From Acidimicrobiales bacterium (lineage in GTDB: Bacteria; Actinomycetota; Acidimicrobiia; Acidimicrobiales; SHLQ01): 33,342 bases of DNA. The stretch lies in assembly GCA_020629375.1 (NCBI GenBank), contig JAHDDK010000042.1:1-33342 (forward strand), written 5' to 3'. The translations under genes were made by a program, and so were the position numbers. The notes beneath the pieces were generated by a model. It saw only the letters and a program-made list of their open reading frames with translations, did not search any database and was not told the DNA's origin. This document shows positions 1 to 8,943 of this stretch, piece after piece (positions within the stretch are counted from its first letter, which is position 1; each line of letters begins with the position of its first letter).

Positions 1-84
1 TCCCATTCCGAACACAGAAGTTAAGTCCAGCTGCGCCGATGGTACTTGGGACGATTGTCCCTGGGAGAGTAGGTCGCCGCCGGT
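1..84 (+). rRNA. rrf: 5S ribosomal RNA, 3' part (5' end lies outside the window)
   Basis: The first bases match the conserved 5S core (CCGAACACAGAAGTTAAG, then GCGCCGATGGTA and GGGAGAGTAGGTCGCCGCCGG). Roughly the first 30-35 nt of a normal ~117-120 nt 5S rRNA are missing upstream of base 1. The 3' end is estimated at about 82-86 from the conserved AGAGTAGG(N)GCCGCCGG tail. The gene is presumably the last of a 16S-23S-5S operon, since a strong terminator follows at once. Confidence 0.93.
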
Positions 85-92
85 TTCGCATC

Positions 93-128
93 ACACAACC
101 CGCCCAATGGGCGGGTTGTGTCCGTTTT
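93..128 (+). terminator. Rho-independent terminator of the rRNA operon
   Basis: A perfect 13-bp stem (93-105 pairing with 109-121) closes a 3-nt AAT loop and is followed by CCGTTTT. It lies directly behind the 5S rRNA and ahead of the next gene, as expected for the end of an rRNA operon. Confidence 0.9.
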
Positions 129-142
129 GGCCCCCCCTGGTC

Positions 143-148
143 TAGCCT
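143..148 (+). promoter_or_regulatory. -10 element (TAGCCT) of a leaderless promoter for the TPR gene
   Basis: TAGCCT is followed by six bases and then the GTG start at 155, with no Shine-Dalgarno in between. A start site 6-7 nt past a TANNNT box would fall on the start codon. I see no clear -35 box. Confidence 0.55.
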
Positions 149-154
149 CGTCAG

Positions 155-1426
155 GTGCCTGAGCGTCGAGATGGTGGTAAGCGATCTTCGTCCCCGAGGG
201 GCGGGAGACCGTCCGCGGGTTCGCGATCGGCGGGAGGGCGCTCTCGCGGCCCGAATGATCGGTCATCGGGGGGCCGTGGTCGGGATAGCGATCGCCGTCG
301 AGACAACCGGTCAGACAAGGACGACAAAAGCCGTTCGAAGGGTGGTCGGCGATCCGACAGCCGGACCCGTACTGGAGCCTCACGCGGCAGAGACGGCGGA
401 TACCGAGGATCGTCGAGGGGCGAGTCGACCCGTAATCGTTCGGGCGGTACGTCGGGCCGCAGCGACGGCCGCTCATCTGGAGGTGCCCGTGACCGGCGAA
501 CTGACGTTGACCGCTCACCGGCGCGCGCCGAACGTTCGGGGTGGGGAAGTGTCGCACAGCACGGCGCGGCCGGTGCAACCGCGGGCCAACGCAAAGACGA
601 AGCGGAGCGACGTGAGTTTTCACCAGAAGAACGGGCGGCATACGCGAAACGACAGGCAAAGCGTGATGCGGCGGCCCAGCGCACCTCCGCTCTTCGCCAG
701 CAGGCGAAGAGCGCCATCGGACGCGGCGCAACCGCCTCGCCTCAGTCATCCCATCCCGCGCAACCGACAGTCGATCGTCGCCCCCTGCCAGGACGCCCAG
801 CATCGCAGCGAGATGTGCACAAGGACCTTCGCCGCGCCCATGGTCCGGATCGAGGTGACCGGATGTGGAAGCTCTTCCTACGGGCGGCGCGCGAGTTCGA
901 GGGTGAGCAATACGTCGACGCTCGCAAGACGCTTGCTCCGCTTGCGGACGCAAATCCGCAAGCGGTGGACATCCACGAACTGTATGGCTTGAGCTTGTAC
1001 CGGCTCGGTCGCTGGGACGACGCGATCGAGATCCTCGAAGCGGTTCGGGCGCGATCGGGAAGTGCCGAGCAGAACCACGTACTGATGGACTGCCACCGCG
1101 CTCTTGCGCACTGGGCCGATGTCGACGAGCTGTGGGCAGAGCTCGGCGATCATTCACCATCGGCGGAGCTCGTGGTTGAAGGACGAATCGTGCTGGCTGG
1201 CGCGTCGGCGGACCGCGGGCGACTGGACGACGCGGTCCGGATCCTTGAGAAAGGCTGGAAGCCACCTCGCGAACCCCAGGTCTGGCATCTACGCCGCGCG
1301 TACGCACTTGCGGACATGCTCGAACGGAGCGGCTCGGTCACGCGGTCGGCTCGAGTATTCGAGTGGGTGGACGCCGTCGCACCGGCATTCAGCGACGCCG
1401 GAGAACGTGCTGCACAACTCCACTGA
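155..1426 (+). CDS. TPR-repeat protein with Arg/Gly/Ser-rich disordered N-terminus
   Basis: The 423-residue product has two parts. Residues 1 to about 150 are low-complexity and strongly basic, rich in R, S, G and D with many RG/GR and SR steps, and an Ala/Arg/Glu helical stretch follows to about 200. From M237 to the end there are helical repeats of TPR type (for example ELYGLSLYRLGRWDDAIEIL). The GTG at 155 is chosen because the frame stays open and a TANNNT box sits six bases upstream. The specific function is not recognised. TPRs bind proteins, and RG-rich tails in other proteins bind RNA, so an RNA- or ribosome-linked role next to the rRNA operon is a guess. Long open frames in other phases over 21-1307 are by-products of high GC; only this frame gives TPRs. 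Confidence 0.8.
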   Translation: MPERRDGGKRSSSPRGGRPSAGSRSAGGRSRGPNDRSSGGRGRDSDRRRDNRSDKDDKSRSKGGRRSDSRTRTGASRGRDGGYRGSSRGESTRNRSGGTSGRSDGRSSGGARDRRTDVDRSPARAERSGWGSVAQHGAAGATAGQRKDEAERREFSPEERAAYAKRQAKRDAAAQRTSALRQQAKSAIGRGATASPQSSHPAQPTVDRRPLPGRPASQRDVHKDLRRAHGPDRGDRMWKLFLRAAREFEGEQYVDARKTLAPLADANPQAVDIHELYGLSLYRLGRWDDAIEILEAVRARSGSAEQNHVLMDCHRALAHWADVDELWAELGDHSPSAELVVEGRIVLAGASADRGRLDDAVRILEKGWKPPREPQVWHLRRAYALADMLERSGSVTRSARVFEWVDAVAPAFSDAGERAAQLH

Positions 1427-1466
1427 ACAAATCGGCCCGGTGTGACAACAGTCGCTTCTCGCGGTC

Positions 1467-1472
1467 TAGCGT
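1467..1472 (+). promoter_or_regulatory. Candidate -10 box (TAGCGT) for korAB
   Basis: TAGCGT lies about 45 nt before the korA start. A TGTGACA sequence near 1441-1447 could serve as -35, though the spacing (19 nt) is long. Unlike several neighbours this unit would carry a short leader with a Shine-Dalgarno. Confidence 0.35.
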
Positions 1473-1517
1473 GAAGGTGCTGCTCGACGGTGAGCAGCGT
1501 TGAGGTCAGGAGGTGTC

Positions 1518-3401
1518 GTGACCGACCTCGCAGATGCCCCGAATGTGCCAGACGTCGAGCGCGTGGTGATCCGCTTTGCCGGAGACAGCGGCGACGGCAT
1601 GCAGCTCACCGGTGATCGGTTCACGAGCGCCAGCGCGCTCTTTGGAAACGATCTCGCAACGCTGCCAGAGTTCCCCGCCGAGATTCGAGCGCCAGCTGGA
1701 ACGTTGGCTGGCGTGTCTGCCTTCCAAGTGCAGATCTCTTCGGAGCCGATCTCGACTCCGGGCGATGAGCCGACCGTGTTGGTCGCTATGAATCCAGCGG
1801 CCATGAAGTCGGACCTCAACCGACTCGCCGCTGGAGGAACGATCATCGCCAACGAAGACGCCTTCGAAGAGCGCAACCTCGAAAAGGCCGGCTACGTCGA
1901 CAATCCGCTCGACGATGGATCGCTTGACGGCTACACGCTGATTCGAGTGCCGATGACGAAGCTCACCCGAGAGGTGTGCGAGCCACTCGGCGTCAAACCT
2001 CGCGATGCAGAGCGGTCGAAGAACTTCTTCGCACTCGGTCTGGTCTCATGGATGTACACGCGACCGGTCGAACCGACGCTCGAGTGGATTGCGTCGAAGT
2101 TCGCCGGGCGAGATGCAGTCATCGCCGCGAATACCGCCGCATTCAAGGCTGGGCACGCCTATGGAGAGACCGCAGAGCTCGGAAGTCATGTCGTTCGAGT
2201 TGCGCCGGCCACGCTCGAGCCGGGGGAGTACACCAACGTCAACGGCAACACCGCGCTGTCGTGGGGTCTCATCGCCGCATCAGTCCAGTCCGGCTTGCCG
2301 TTGTTTCTCGGTTCGTACCCGATCACCCCGGCGTCAGACATCCTCCACGAGCTGGCGAAGCACAAGAACTTCGGTGTTCGGACGTTTCAGGCGGAGGACG
2401 AGATCGCGGCCGTGAGCGCGGCGATCGGGGCGGCATATGGCGGACATCTCGCCATCACGACGACATCGGGTCCCGGTGTGGCGCTCAAAGGCGAGGCCAT
2501 CGGCCTTGCCGTGAGCCTCGAGCTGCCATTGGTCATCGTCGACATCCAACGTGGCGGACCCTCGACGGGGCTGCCGACCAAGACCGAGGCGTCGGATCTC
2601 ATGATGGCCGTGTATGGCCGACATGGAGAATCGCCGATGCCGGTCGTCGCCGCCCACAGCCCAGCGCAGTGCTTTGACGCGGCTATCGAGGCGTGCAGGC
2701 TGGCGCTCGAGTACCGCACGCCGGTGATGTTGCTCTCCGATGGCTATCTCGCCAATTCGTCGGAGCCGTGGAGGTTGCCCGACGTCGACACGCTTCCGTC
2801 GATCGACGTGTCCTATGCGACCGAACCGAATCAGACGAACGAAGACGGCGATCCGGTCTTCTGGCCCTATGCGCGTGACGAGAAGCTCGTACGTCCATGG
2901 GCGGTTCCCGGCACACCCGACCTGATGCATCGCGTCGGCGGGTTGGAGAAGTCTGACGGTCCCGGAAACGTGAGCTACGACCCCCAGAACCACGGACGCA
3001 TGACGGATATTCGGGCAGAGCGGATCGCCCGCATTGCCGACGACCTTCCGGAGGCGTCGGTCGAGGGCGACCCCAACGCAACGGTCTGCCTCGTCGGATG
3101 GGGGTCGACGTGGGGCGCCATTCGTGGGGCGATGCGCCGACTGGGCGCCGATGGTCTTCCGGTAGCGCATCTCCAGCTGTCGCACCTGCAACCGTTCCCG
3201 CATGGGACCGGTGAGCTGCTTCGGCGATTCGATCGGGTCCTCGTGCCCGAGCTCAACATGGGACAACTCGTCAAGCTGCTCCGTGCAGAGTTTCTCGTGG
3301 ATGCCCACGGAATCAACAAGGTGATGGGCCAACCCTTCACTGCTGCAGAGATCGACCGGGCAGCGCGAGCGGCGCTTGCCGAACTGGAGGAGACGTCGTG
3401 A
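1518..3401 (+). CDS. korA: 2-oxoglutarate:ferredoxin oxidoreductase, fused gamma-alpha subunit
   Basis: Subunit of the CoA-dependent oxidative decarboxylase that turns 2-oxoglutarate into succinyl-CoA and reduces ferredoxin (cytoplasm, TCA cycle). The 627-residue product begins with the gamma domain (GDSGDGMQ at about 22-29) and continues from about residue 235 with the alpha domain (SYPITPASDI, TTSGPG at 315-320, RGGPSTGLPTKTE). This fused architecture and length match the mycobacterial KorA type. The GTG at 1518 is preferred over an in-frame TTG at 1500 because a perfect AGGAGG (1508-1513) lies four bases before it. It overlaps korB by GTGA. Substrate choice (2-oxoglutarate rather than pyruvate or another 2-oxoacid) is inferred from this two-subunit organisation. 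Confidence 0.9.
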   Translation: MTDLADAPNVPDVERVVIRFAGDSGDGMQLTGDRFTSASALFGNDLATLPEFPAEIRAPAGTLAGVSAFQVQISSEPISTPGDEPTVLVAMNPAAMKSDLNRLAAGGTIIANEDAFEERNLEKAGYVDNPLDDGSLDGYTLIRVPMTKLTREVCEPLGVKPRDAERSKNFFALGLVSWMYTRPVEPTLEWIASKFAGRDAVIAANTAAFKAGHAYGETAELGSHVVRVAPATLEPGEYTNVNGNTALSWGLIAASVQSGLPLFLGSYPITPASDILHELAKHKNFGVRTFQAEDEIAAVSAAIGAAYGGHLAITTTSGPGVALKGEAIGLAVSLELPLVIVDIQRGGPSTGLPTKTEASDLMMAVYGRHGESPMPVVAAHSPAQCFDAAIEACRLALEYRTPVMLLSDGYLANSSEPWRLPDVDTLPSIDVSYATEPNQTNEDGDPVFWPYARDEKLVRPWAVPGTPDLMHRVGGLEKSDGPGNVSYDPQNHGRMTDIRAERIARIADDLPEASVEGDPNATVCLVGWGSTWGAIRGAMRRLGADGLPVAHLQLSHLQPFPHGTGELLRRFDRVLVPELNMGQLVKLLRAEFLVDAHGINKVMGQPFTAAEIDRAARAALAELEETS

Positions 3402-4411
3402 CCGACCTGCAACCGACGACCACCCGCAAAGACTGGGCGACCGACCAAGAAGTTCGGTGGTGCCCCGGTTGTGGCGATTACTCCATCCTGACGGCGATGC
3501 AGCTCATGATGCCGGACCTTGGGGTTAGCCGCGAGGACACGGTGTTCATCTCGGGGATTGGCTGCGCAGCACGCTTCCCGTACTACATGAACACCTACGG
3601 GATTCACTCGATTCATGGACGCGCACCCGCCTTCGCCACGGGACTTGCTCTTGCCCGGCCAGAACTGTCGGTCTGGGTGGTGGGCGGAGACGGTGACATG
3701 CTCAGCATCGGCGGAAACCACCTGATCCATGCGCTTCGGCGCAATGTCAATGTCAACATCTTGCTGTTCAACAACATGATCTACGGCCTCACAAAGGGTC
3801 AGTACTCGCCGACTTCGGAAGTCGGCAAAGTCACCAAGTCATCGCCGTACGGGTCCGTCGATACGCCGTTCAATGCCGTCAGCGTTGCATTGGGCGCTGA
3901 GGCGTCGTTCGTGGCACGCACCCACGACATGGATCGCAAGCACATGCAGGAAATGTTCACCCGAGCGTGGGAACATCCGGGCGCGTCGCTCGTGGAGGTG
4001 TACCAGAACTGCAACGTGTTTAACGATGGAGCCTTCGACACGATTTCGAAGCGGGCAAATCGTGACGCGAATCTGATCAACCTTCGCCACGGCGAGCCGA
4101 TTCGGTTTGGTGCGGATCACGAGCGCGGCGTGATCCTCGCCGATGCCGAAGCCGTGATTGTCGACGTCGCCGACGTTGGCGAGGAGGCTCTGGTCGTCCA
4201 CGACGAAACACGACCGAACCCGGCGGTCTCCTTTGCGCTTTCGCGATTGGCCTCCGGGCCGACCGAGCCCACGCCGATTGGCGTGTTTCGCGCCGTCGAG
4301 CGTCAGGAGTACGCATCGGCGAACGCGGCGCAACTGCTCGAGGCCCAGGAGCGGTCTGGTAAGGGCGACCTTGCAGCGTTGTTGCGTTCGAACCCGACCT
4401 GGTCGGTCTGA
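3398..4411 (+). CDS. korB: 2-oxoglutarate:ferredoxin oxidoreductase, beta subunit
   Basis: The 337-residue TPP- and FeS-binding subunit partners KorA. WCPGCGDY supplies C22 and C25, GIGCAAR supplies C56 and YQNCNVF supplies C205, the four-cysteine pattern for the single 4Fe-4S cluster of this family. GDGDM (98-101 region) with the downstream FNNMIYGLTKGQYSPTS is the thiamine diphosphate/Mg site. No extra ferredoxin domain is present and no ferredoxin gene lies in the window, so the electron acceptor is encoded elsewhere. The GTG start overlaps the korA stop by four bases with GGAGGAG just upstream, so translation should be coupled. In M. tuberculosis the homologous pair works under aerobic conditions. 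Confidence 0.92.
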   Translation: MTDLQPTTTRKDWATDQEVRWCPGCGDYSILTAMQLMMPDLGVSREDTVFISGIGCAARFPYYMNTYGIHSIHGRAPAFATGLALARPELSVWVVGGDGDMLSIGGNHLIHALRRNVNVNILLFNNMIYGLTKGQYSPTSEVGKVTKSSPYGSVDTPFNAVSVALGAEASFVARTHDMDRKHMQEMFTRAWEHPGASLVEVYQNCNVFNDGAFDTISKRANRDANLINLRHGEPIRFGADHERGVILADAEAVIVDVADVGEEALVVHDETRPNPAVSFALSRLASGPTEPTPIGVFRAVERQEYASANAAQLLEAQERSGKGDLAALLRSNPTWSV

Positions 4412-4487
4412 CTGGGCCGAACGACCTCTATGGATGAGCGGCAGAGGCGGGCAGATTGACCGACGGCTCCTCGTAGACCTCCCCACC

Positions 4488-4512
4488 TAGACTGGGTGTG
4501 GGCGTGAGCCCA
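4488..4512 (+). promoter_or_regulatory. Candidate promoter and 5' hairpin of the PKD-repeat gene
   Basis: TAGACT (4488-4493) would place transcription start near 4499-4500. A small hairpin begins there: TGGGC, GTGA loop, GCCCA (4499-4512), with a GNRA-type tetraloop. A second possible -10, TACGTT, is at 4521-4526. The rest of the 153-bp gap holds no gene that I can see. Confidence 0.3.
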
Positions 4513-4564
4513 GCTATCCGTACGTTTCACGCGGGGCTGGCTCGTACCTGGTCGAAGGAGTGCC

Positions 4565-7500
4565 GTGTACCGACGTAGTGCAGGACGATGGGTGTGGATG
4601 ACGGCTGTGGCCGTCGTGATCATCGCTGCACTCGTACTTGTCTTTCGGCTCGGAAATCAGGCTTCTGCGGGTGTGAGCCTCGACGACCCCGTTATCTGGG
4701 TCGAGCACGGACTGCGCGGAGAACTCCTCCAGGTCAACGGGGCAACCCAAGAGATCACCGCACGCGTCGCAGTGGGCGAACCCGGTGATGACCTCGTGGC
4801 CATTCCACGTGACCGAGACGCCGTGTTCCTAAATCGCACGACCGGCGAAGTCGGGGTGGTCGGCGCCGTCAGTTTGCGAGTCGACAATGCCGACGAACTC
4901 CGACTCGGCAACGGTCAGCTCCTCACCGGTGCGTCACTCGACCTTCGCGCCGATCTGGATGCGTCGACCGACGCATACGTGGTCGGCCCAAATTCCGTAG
5001 TCACGATCGAGCCAGGTGCAGGGATCCGACGAACGACGGCGATATCCGCCCTCGGCGACATGGCCGTCGATCGGGATGGGCGACTTGTCGCTGTCACGGA
5101 GAGCGGCCAGCAGCTCGTTCGGAGTGATCCAAATGGGCTGGTTTTGCTTGCGGATCTCGAAGATCCCATCGACGAGGCTCCGTCTTTGCTCCGGAGTGGA
5201 AGCGACCTATTTGTCGTGGATCCGGGACGGCGCACCGTCCAGTCCATTACCCCGGACGGAAGCGTTGCGAGCACGACTTGCGTCGCAGGCTCCTTGGCTG
5301 ACGTAATCGTCGGCGGATCGCCGTCGTCGTCAGACACCCCGCGCGTGGTGATCCACGATCCTGCGGCGGGCGTGGTGAGCGTGTCGGACCCCGCAGCCGC
5401 CGACTGTTTCCCGATCGAAGCCGACGTTCCTGGGGAAGCGTTCGGCCCGGCCGTCGCCGTCGGGAACTTTGCGTACCTTCCGAACTACTCGCTCGGACGA
5501 ATTGAGGTTCTCGACCTCGCCGAACGTGCCCTGGTAGAGAGCATTGCCTTCTCTCGTCTCGACCAACCGTTCGAGCTCGAAGTCTTCGACAATGCCGTCT
5601 GGGCCAACGAGCCGCAGGGGCGCCGAGCAGCCATCATCCGCGGCCGGGAGATCGAGCGTATCTCCAAGGTCAGCCAAGGCCTGGTCTCCGAGGCAGCCGA
5701 AGGCAACGGCGACGTGGCCGTGGCGGGCGAAGCCGAGACCGACGATCGAGTATTCGGCAACGAAGGCGATCTTGTCGGTGGCGGACAAGGTGACGAGGAT
5801 CAGGTCGGCGGGGGAGAGGCAGGGGCCGGTCCCGACGAAGGTCTTGGACTCAACGGCGCCGGGGCTGGGGCAGACGGAGATGAGCCCGTCGTCGAAGACC
5901 CGCTCCCGGGCGCTCCACCGCTGGTGGTCGACGTCATTGACGCGACGGCGACGCCGCCGCCCGAGGATGAGCTCGTTGCGAACTTCGAGTTCACCTCTTC
6001 GCAGGTCAACGTCGGCCAAAACGTGACCTTCACCGATACTTCGACGGGTGCCCCGACGTCGTGGAACTGGGACTTCGGTGATGGCACGGGAGCCGACGGT
6101 CCCGAGGTCACCACCTCATGGGATGTCGAAGGCCTGTACACGGTGACCTTGTTCGTTACTGATGCGAGGGGGCGGGAATCCTCGCAGGCGCTCGACGTGA
6201 CCGTCCTCGCCGTCGATGTTCTGACCGAGCCGACGGCCTTCTTCGGCTTCCGATCCGGAACCATCGAGGTGGGGGAGACCATCGTCTTCACCGATCAGTC
6301 AACTGGCGAGCCCGAGACGCTCCTGTGGGACCTCGGTGATGGCACACAGGCCTCCGGGACCGTTGTCGAGCATCAATACGACCAGGCAGGAATCTTCGAG
6401 ATCGAGTTGACCGCGTCGAATGCCGCCGGTTCGGACTCGACCCGCGCCACAGTGACGGTCGTTGATCGGGTAGCGCCGCCCGAAGCCATCATCGGCACCT
6501 TCCCACGGGTTGTCCAAACGGGTCAGAGCGTGACGTTCACGAGCGAATCGACCAACTCGCCCACGTCCACAACATGGGACTTTGACGACGGGGAGACCGG
6601 ACTGGGCGCCGAAGTCCGTCACGCCTGGGAAGAACCGGGAACCTACCGAGTTCGCTTGTTGGTGTCGAACAGCGCAGGCACCGACGAGATCTTCGCCGAC
6701 ATCGTCGTCGAACCCAGCGTCATTCCACCCGAAGCACGGTTCTCCGAATCGACGCTCGAAGCCATTGTCGGCGAAACCGTCAACTTCACCAGCCTCTCGC
6801 TCAACAACCCCACCTCTGTCAGCTGGGAGTTCGGCGACAACTCCACGGCGGCGGGGCCGAACGTGAGCCACGCGTGGGATACCCCCGGCACGTATCGGGT
6901 CACACTCACCGTTGCCAACGACGCCGGAACCGATGACCTCTCGAAGACGGTCACGATTTCGCCGCCACCGCCGGACCCGCCCGTTGCCGCCTTCACGATC
7001 GCCGATGCAACCGTCCCGGTGAATGCGGTCGTCGACTTCACTGACGCCTCCACCAATGCTCCGGCGTCCTGGCTGTGGGACTTCGATGACGGAGCGACCT
7101 CCTCGGCGCAGAGCCCACCGCATGCGTTCTCCACGCCGGGAACCTACGAAGTGACCCTCACGGTCACGAATGTTTCCGGCTCCGACAGCGTGACCCGAAC
7201 GATCATCGTCATCGATCCACCGCTGGCCGCCTTCTCCACCTCAGTGGACGAACTGGCTGTCAGCTTCGCCGACGGTTCGACGAACGGGCCAACCTCGTGG
7301 TCGTGGGACTTCGGCGACGGAACCACGTCGACCGCACAAAACCCCTCGAAGTCCTACACAAACCCGGGCACGTACACCGTCGTACTCATCGCCAGCAACG
7401 CGGCCGGATCATCAGCCCCCGTCAGTCAAACCATCGAGGTCGCCGCAGCTCCGAACGCGGCATTCACGTCTGCGACCTCGGGCCTGACGGCCCAGTTTGG

Positions 7501-8920
7501 CGACACCTCCACCAATGCGCCCGACACGTGGTCGTGGGACTTTGGCGATGGGACGACCTCGGCCGCTCAGAATCCACAACACACGTATGACCTCGGTGGT
7601 ACCTACACCGTTGTGCTCACCGTTTCGAACGCAGGTGGGACGGATACGTTCAGCGACGACGTCACGGTCATGGTTGCCCCGCCAGTCGCAGACTTCAGCT
7701 GCCAGGTCCTCATGGCGGGGGTCGCATGCGACGGGTCGACGTCGACTGCTGCGGTGAGCTACCTCTGGTCCGCCACCCCGGCGCCCGTTGTTGCGAGCGG
7801 GCTCAATACACCGAACCCGATTTTCACGTTCGGGACATCAGGGAGCTATGACATCTCGTTGACGGTTGAGAACACCGCCGGGGTGACCGACACCGACACC
7901 CAGACGTTCGTGGTCACCGTTCCAATGGCGCCCGAGATCTCCGTGATCTCGGTCGTCAGCAACACCAACGGTGTGGTCGAACTGCAAGGGACCGCATCGG
8001 AAAACCCGACAAGCTGGGCGTGGACGGCGACCGGTGGAGCAATCACCAACGCCACGACCGACAACCCCACGATCACCTACGCCTCGGCCGGCACGTACAC
8101 CGCGACCGCTACGGCCACGAATGGCGTCGGCACCTCGCCCGCAGAGTCGGTGACGTTCACCGTCGTCATCAGCGCGCCGCCGACGGTGACGAGTGTTAGC
8201 GAGACGGCCAACAGCGGAGGGGTCGTCGCACTGTCCGCCGCAGCGACGGAGAGCCCGACGTCGTATACCTGGTCCATTCCGGGCGGAACGGTTGTAGCCG
8301 GAGCAGCGACGTCGAGTCCGTCGTTCAGCTTCGGAGCGAACGGCAGCTACAACGGCACCGTCACCGCCACCAACGCCGATGGAACGTCTGCACCGTTCCC
8401 CTTCACCGTCACGGTCGCCGACGCGCCGCCGGTCGTCACCGCCGTTGCCGACGTTGCTTCGGGCCCGGGAGTTGTCGGGCTTACGGGCACGGCCACCAAC
8501 AGCCCGACCACCTGGACCTGGTCGATACCCGGCGGAACGGTCATCGCCGGAGCGGGCACCTCGAATCCGACCGTGCAGTTCGGATCGAACGGAACCTTCA
8601 CCGGCACTGCGACCGCCACCAACGCTGGAGGAACGTCCGCCGCCTTCAGCTTCAGCGTCACCGTGGCATCGGTCCCACCAACGGCCGCCTTCACCTGGGC
8701 GGAACTCCCTCCGTCCGGCCGCGTCCAGTTCACCGATTCGTCTACAGCTCTCGCGGGCGCAAGCTATGTCTGGAACTTCGGAGGCGGAACACAGACAGCC
8801 GGCTCGCCGGAGTCGCCCCGAGTGACCTTCCCCGGGCCCGGAACTTATACCGTGACGCTCACGATCACCGATAGCGCCGGGACGGATTCGTTCACCGACT
8901 CCGTCATCGTCGTGGACTGA
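4565..8920 (+). CDS. Giant exported protein: propeller-like N-terminal domain plus about 12 PKD/Ig-like repeats
   Basis: The 1451-residue product starts MYRRSAGRW followed by one hydrophobic helix (about 9-28) and ASA/G (33-36), a possible signal peptidase site; it is either anchored by this helix or released. Residues about 40-390 look like a beta-propeller (repeating short strands with DG, NG turns). A Gly/Glu/Asp-rich linker runs to about 470. Then come about twelve repeats of roughly 80 residues to the C-terminus. Repeats 1-7 carry the PKD signature (WDFGDGT, then PGTYTVTL and SNAAGSD); 8 is degenerate; 9-11 form a separate, closely similar set with WSIPGGTV in place of WDFGDG; 12 returns to PKD-like. 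PKD domains act as stiff extracellular spacers or ligand-binding modules. No catalytic domain, sortase motif or C-terminal anchor is visible. The GTG start has GAAGGAG four bases upstream. The specific function is unknown. Confidence 0.85.
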   Translation: MYRRSAGRWVWMTAVAVVIIAALVLVFRLGNQASAGVSLDDPVIWVEHGLRGELLQVNGATQEITARVAVGEPGDDLVAIPRDRDAVFLNRTTGEVGVVGAVSLRVDNADELRLGNGQLLTGASLDLRADLDASTDAYVVGPNSVVTIEPGAGIRRTTAISALGDMAVDRDGRLVAVTESGQQLVRSDPNGLVLLADLEDPIDEAPSLLRSGSDLFVVDPGRRTVQSITPDGSVASTTCVAGSLADVIVGGSPSSSDTPRVVIHDPAAGVVSVSDPAAADCFPIEADVPGEAFGPAVAVGNFAYLPNYSLGRIEVLDLAERALVESIAFSRLDQPFELEVFDNAVWANEPQGRRAAIIRGREIERISKVSQGLVSEAAEGNGDVAVAGEAETDDRVFGNEGDLVGGGQGDEDQVGGGEAGAGPDEGLGLNGAGAGADGDEPVVEDPLPGAPPLVVDVIDATATPPPEDELVANFEFTSSQVNVGQNVTFTDTSTGAPTSWNWDFGDGTGADGPEVTTSWDVEGLYTVTLFVTDARGRESSQALDVTVLAVDVLTEPTAFFGFRSGTIEVGETIVFTDQSTGEPETLLWDLGDGTQASGTVVEHQYDQAGIFEIELTASNAAGSDSTRATVTVVDRVAPPEAIIGTFPRVVQTGQSVTFTSESTNSPTSTTWDFDDGETGLGAEVRHAWEEPGTYRVRLLVSNSAGTDEIFADIVVEPSVIPPEARFSESTLEAIVGETVNFTSLSLNNPTSVSWEFGDNSTAAGPNVSHAWDTPGTYRVTLTVANDAGTDDLSKTVTISPPPPDPPVAAFTIADATVPVNAVVDFTDASTNAPASWLWDFDDGATSSAQSPPHAFSTPGTYEVTLTVTNVSGSDSVTRTIIVIDPPLAAFSTSVDELAVSFADGSTNGPTSWSWDFGDGTTSTAQNPSKSYTNPGTYTVVLIASNAAGSSAPVSQTIEVAAAPNAAFTSATSGLTAQFGDTSTNAPDTWSWDFGDGTTSAAQNPQHTYDLGGTYTVVLTVSNAGGTDTFSDDVTVMVAPPVADFSCQVLMAGVACDGSTSTAAVSYLWSATPAPVVASGLNTPNPIFTFGTSGSYDISLTVENTAGVTDTDTQTFVVTVPMAPEISVISVVSNTNGVVELQGTASENPTSWAWTATGGAITNATTDNPTITYASAGTYTATATATNGVGTSPAESVTFTVVISAPPTVTSVSETANSGGVVALSAAATESPTSYTWSIPGGTVVAGAATSSPSFSFGANGSYNGTVTATNADGTSAPFPFTVTVADAPPVVTAVADVASGPGVVGLTGTATNSPTTWTWSIPGGTVIAGAGTSNPTVQFGSNGTFTGTATATNAGGTSAAFSFSVTVASVPPTAAFTWAELPPSGRVQFTDSSTALAGASYVWNFGGGTQTAGSPESPRVTFPGPGTYTVTLTITDSAGTDSFTDSVIVVD

Positions 8921-8943
8921 CCGACTGGCGATCTGCAGCCGGA

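Noticed and set aside
21..1307. Long open frames on both strands over the TPR gene (39-992 plus, 21-1307 minus)
   Set aside because: They run into the 5S rRNA/terminator region and give no recognisable domain; only the frame from 155 yields TPRs. High GC with Arg-rich codons opens the other frames.
5975..8917. Repetitive DNA in the PKD gene as a CRISPR or mobile repeat
   Set aside because: Repeats are about 80 codons long, in frame, and diverge at silent sites; they are protein domains.
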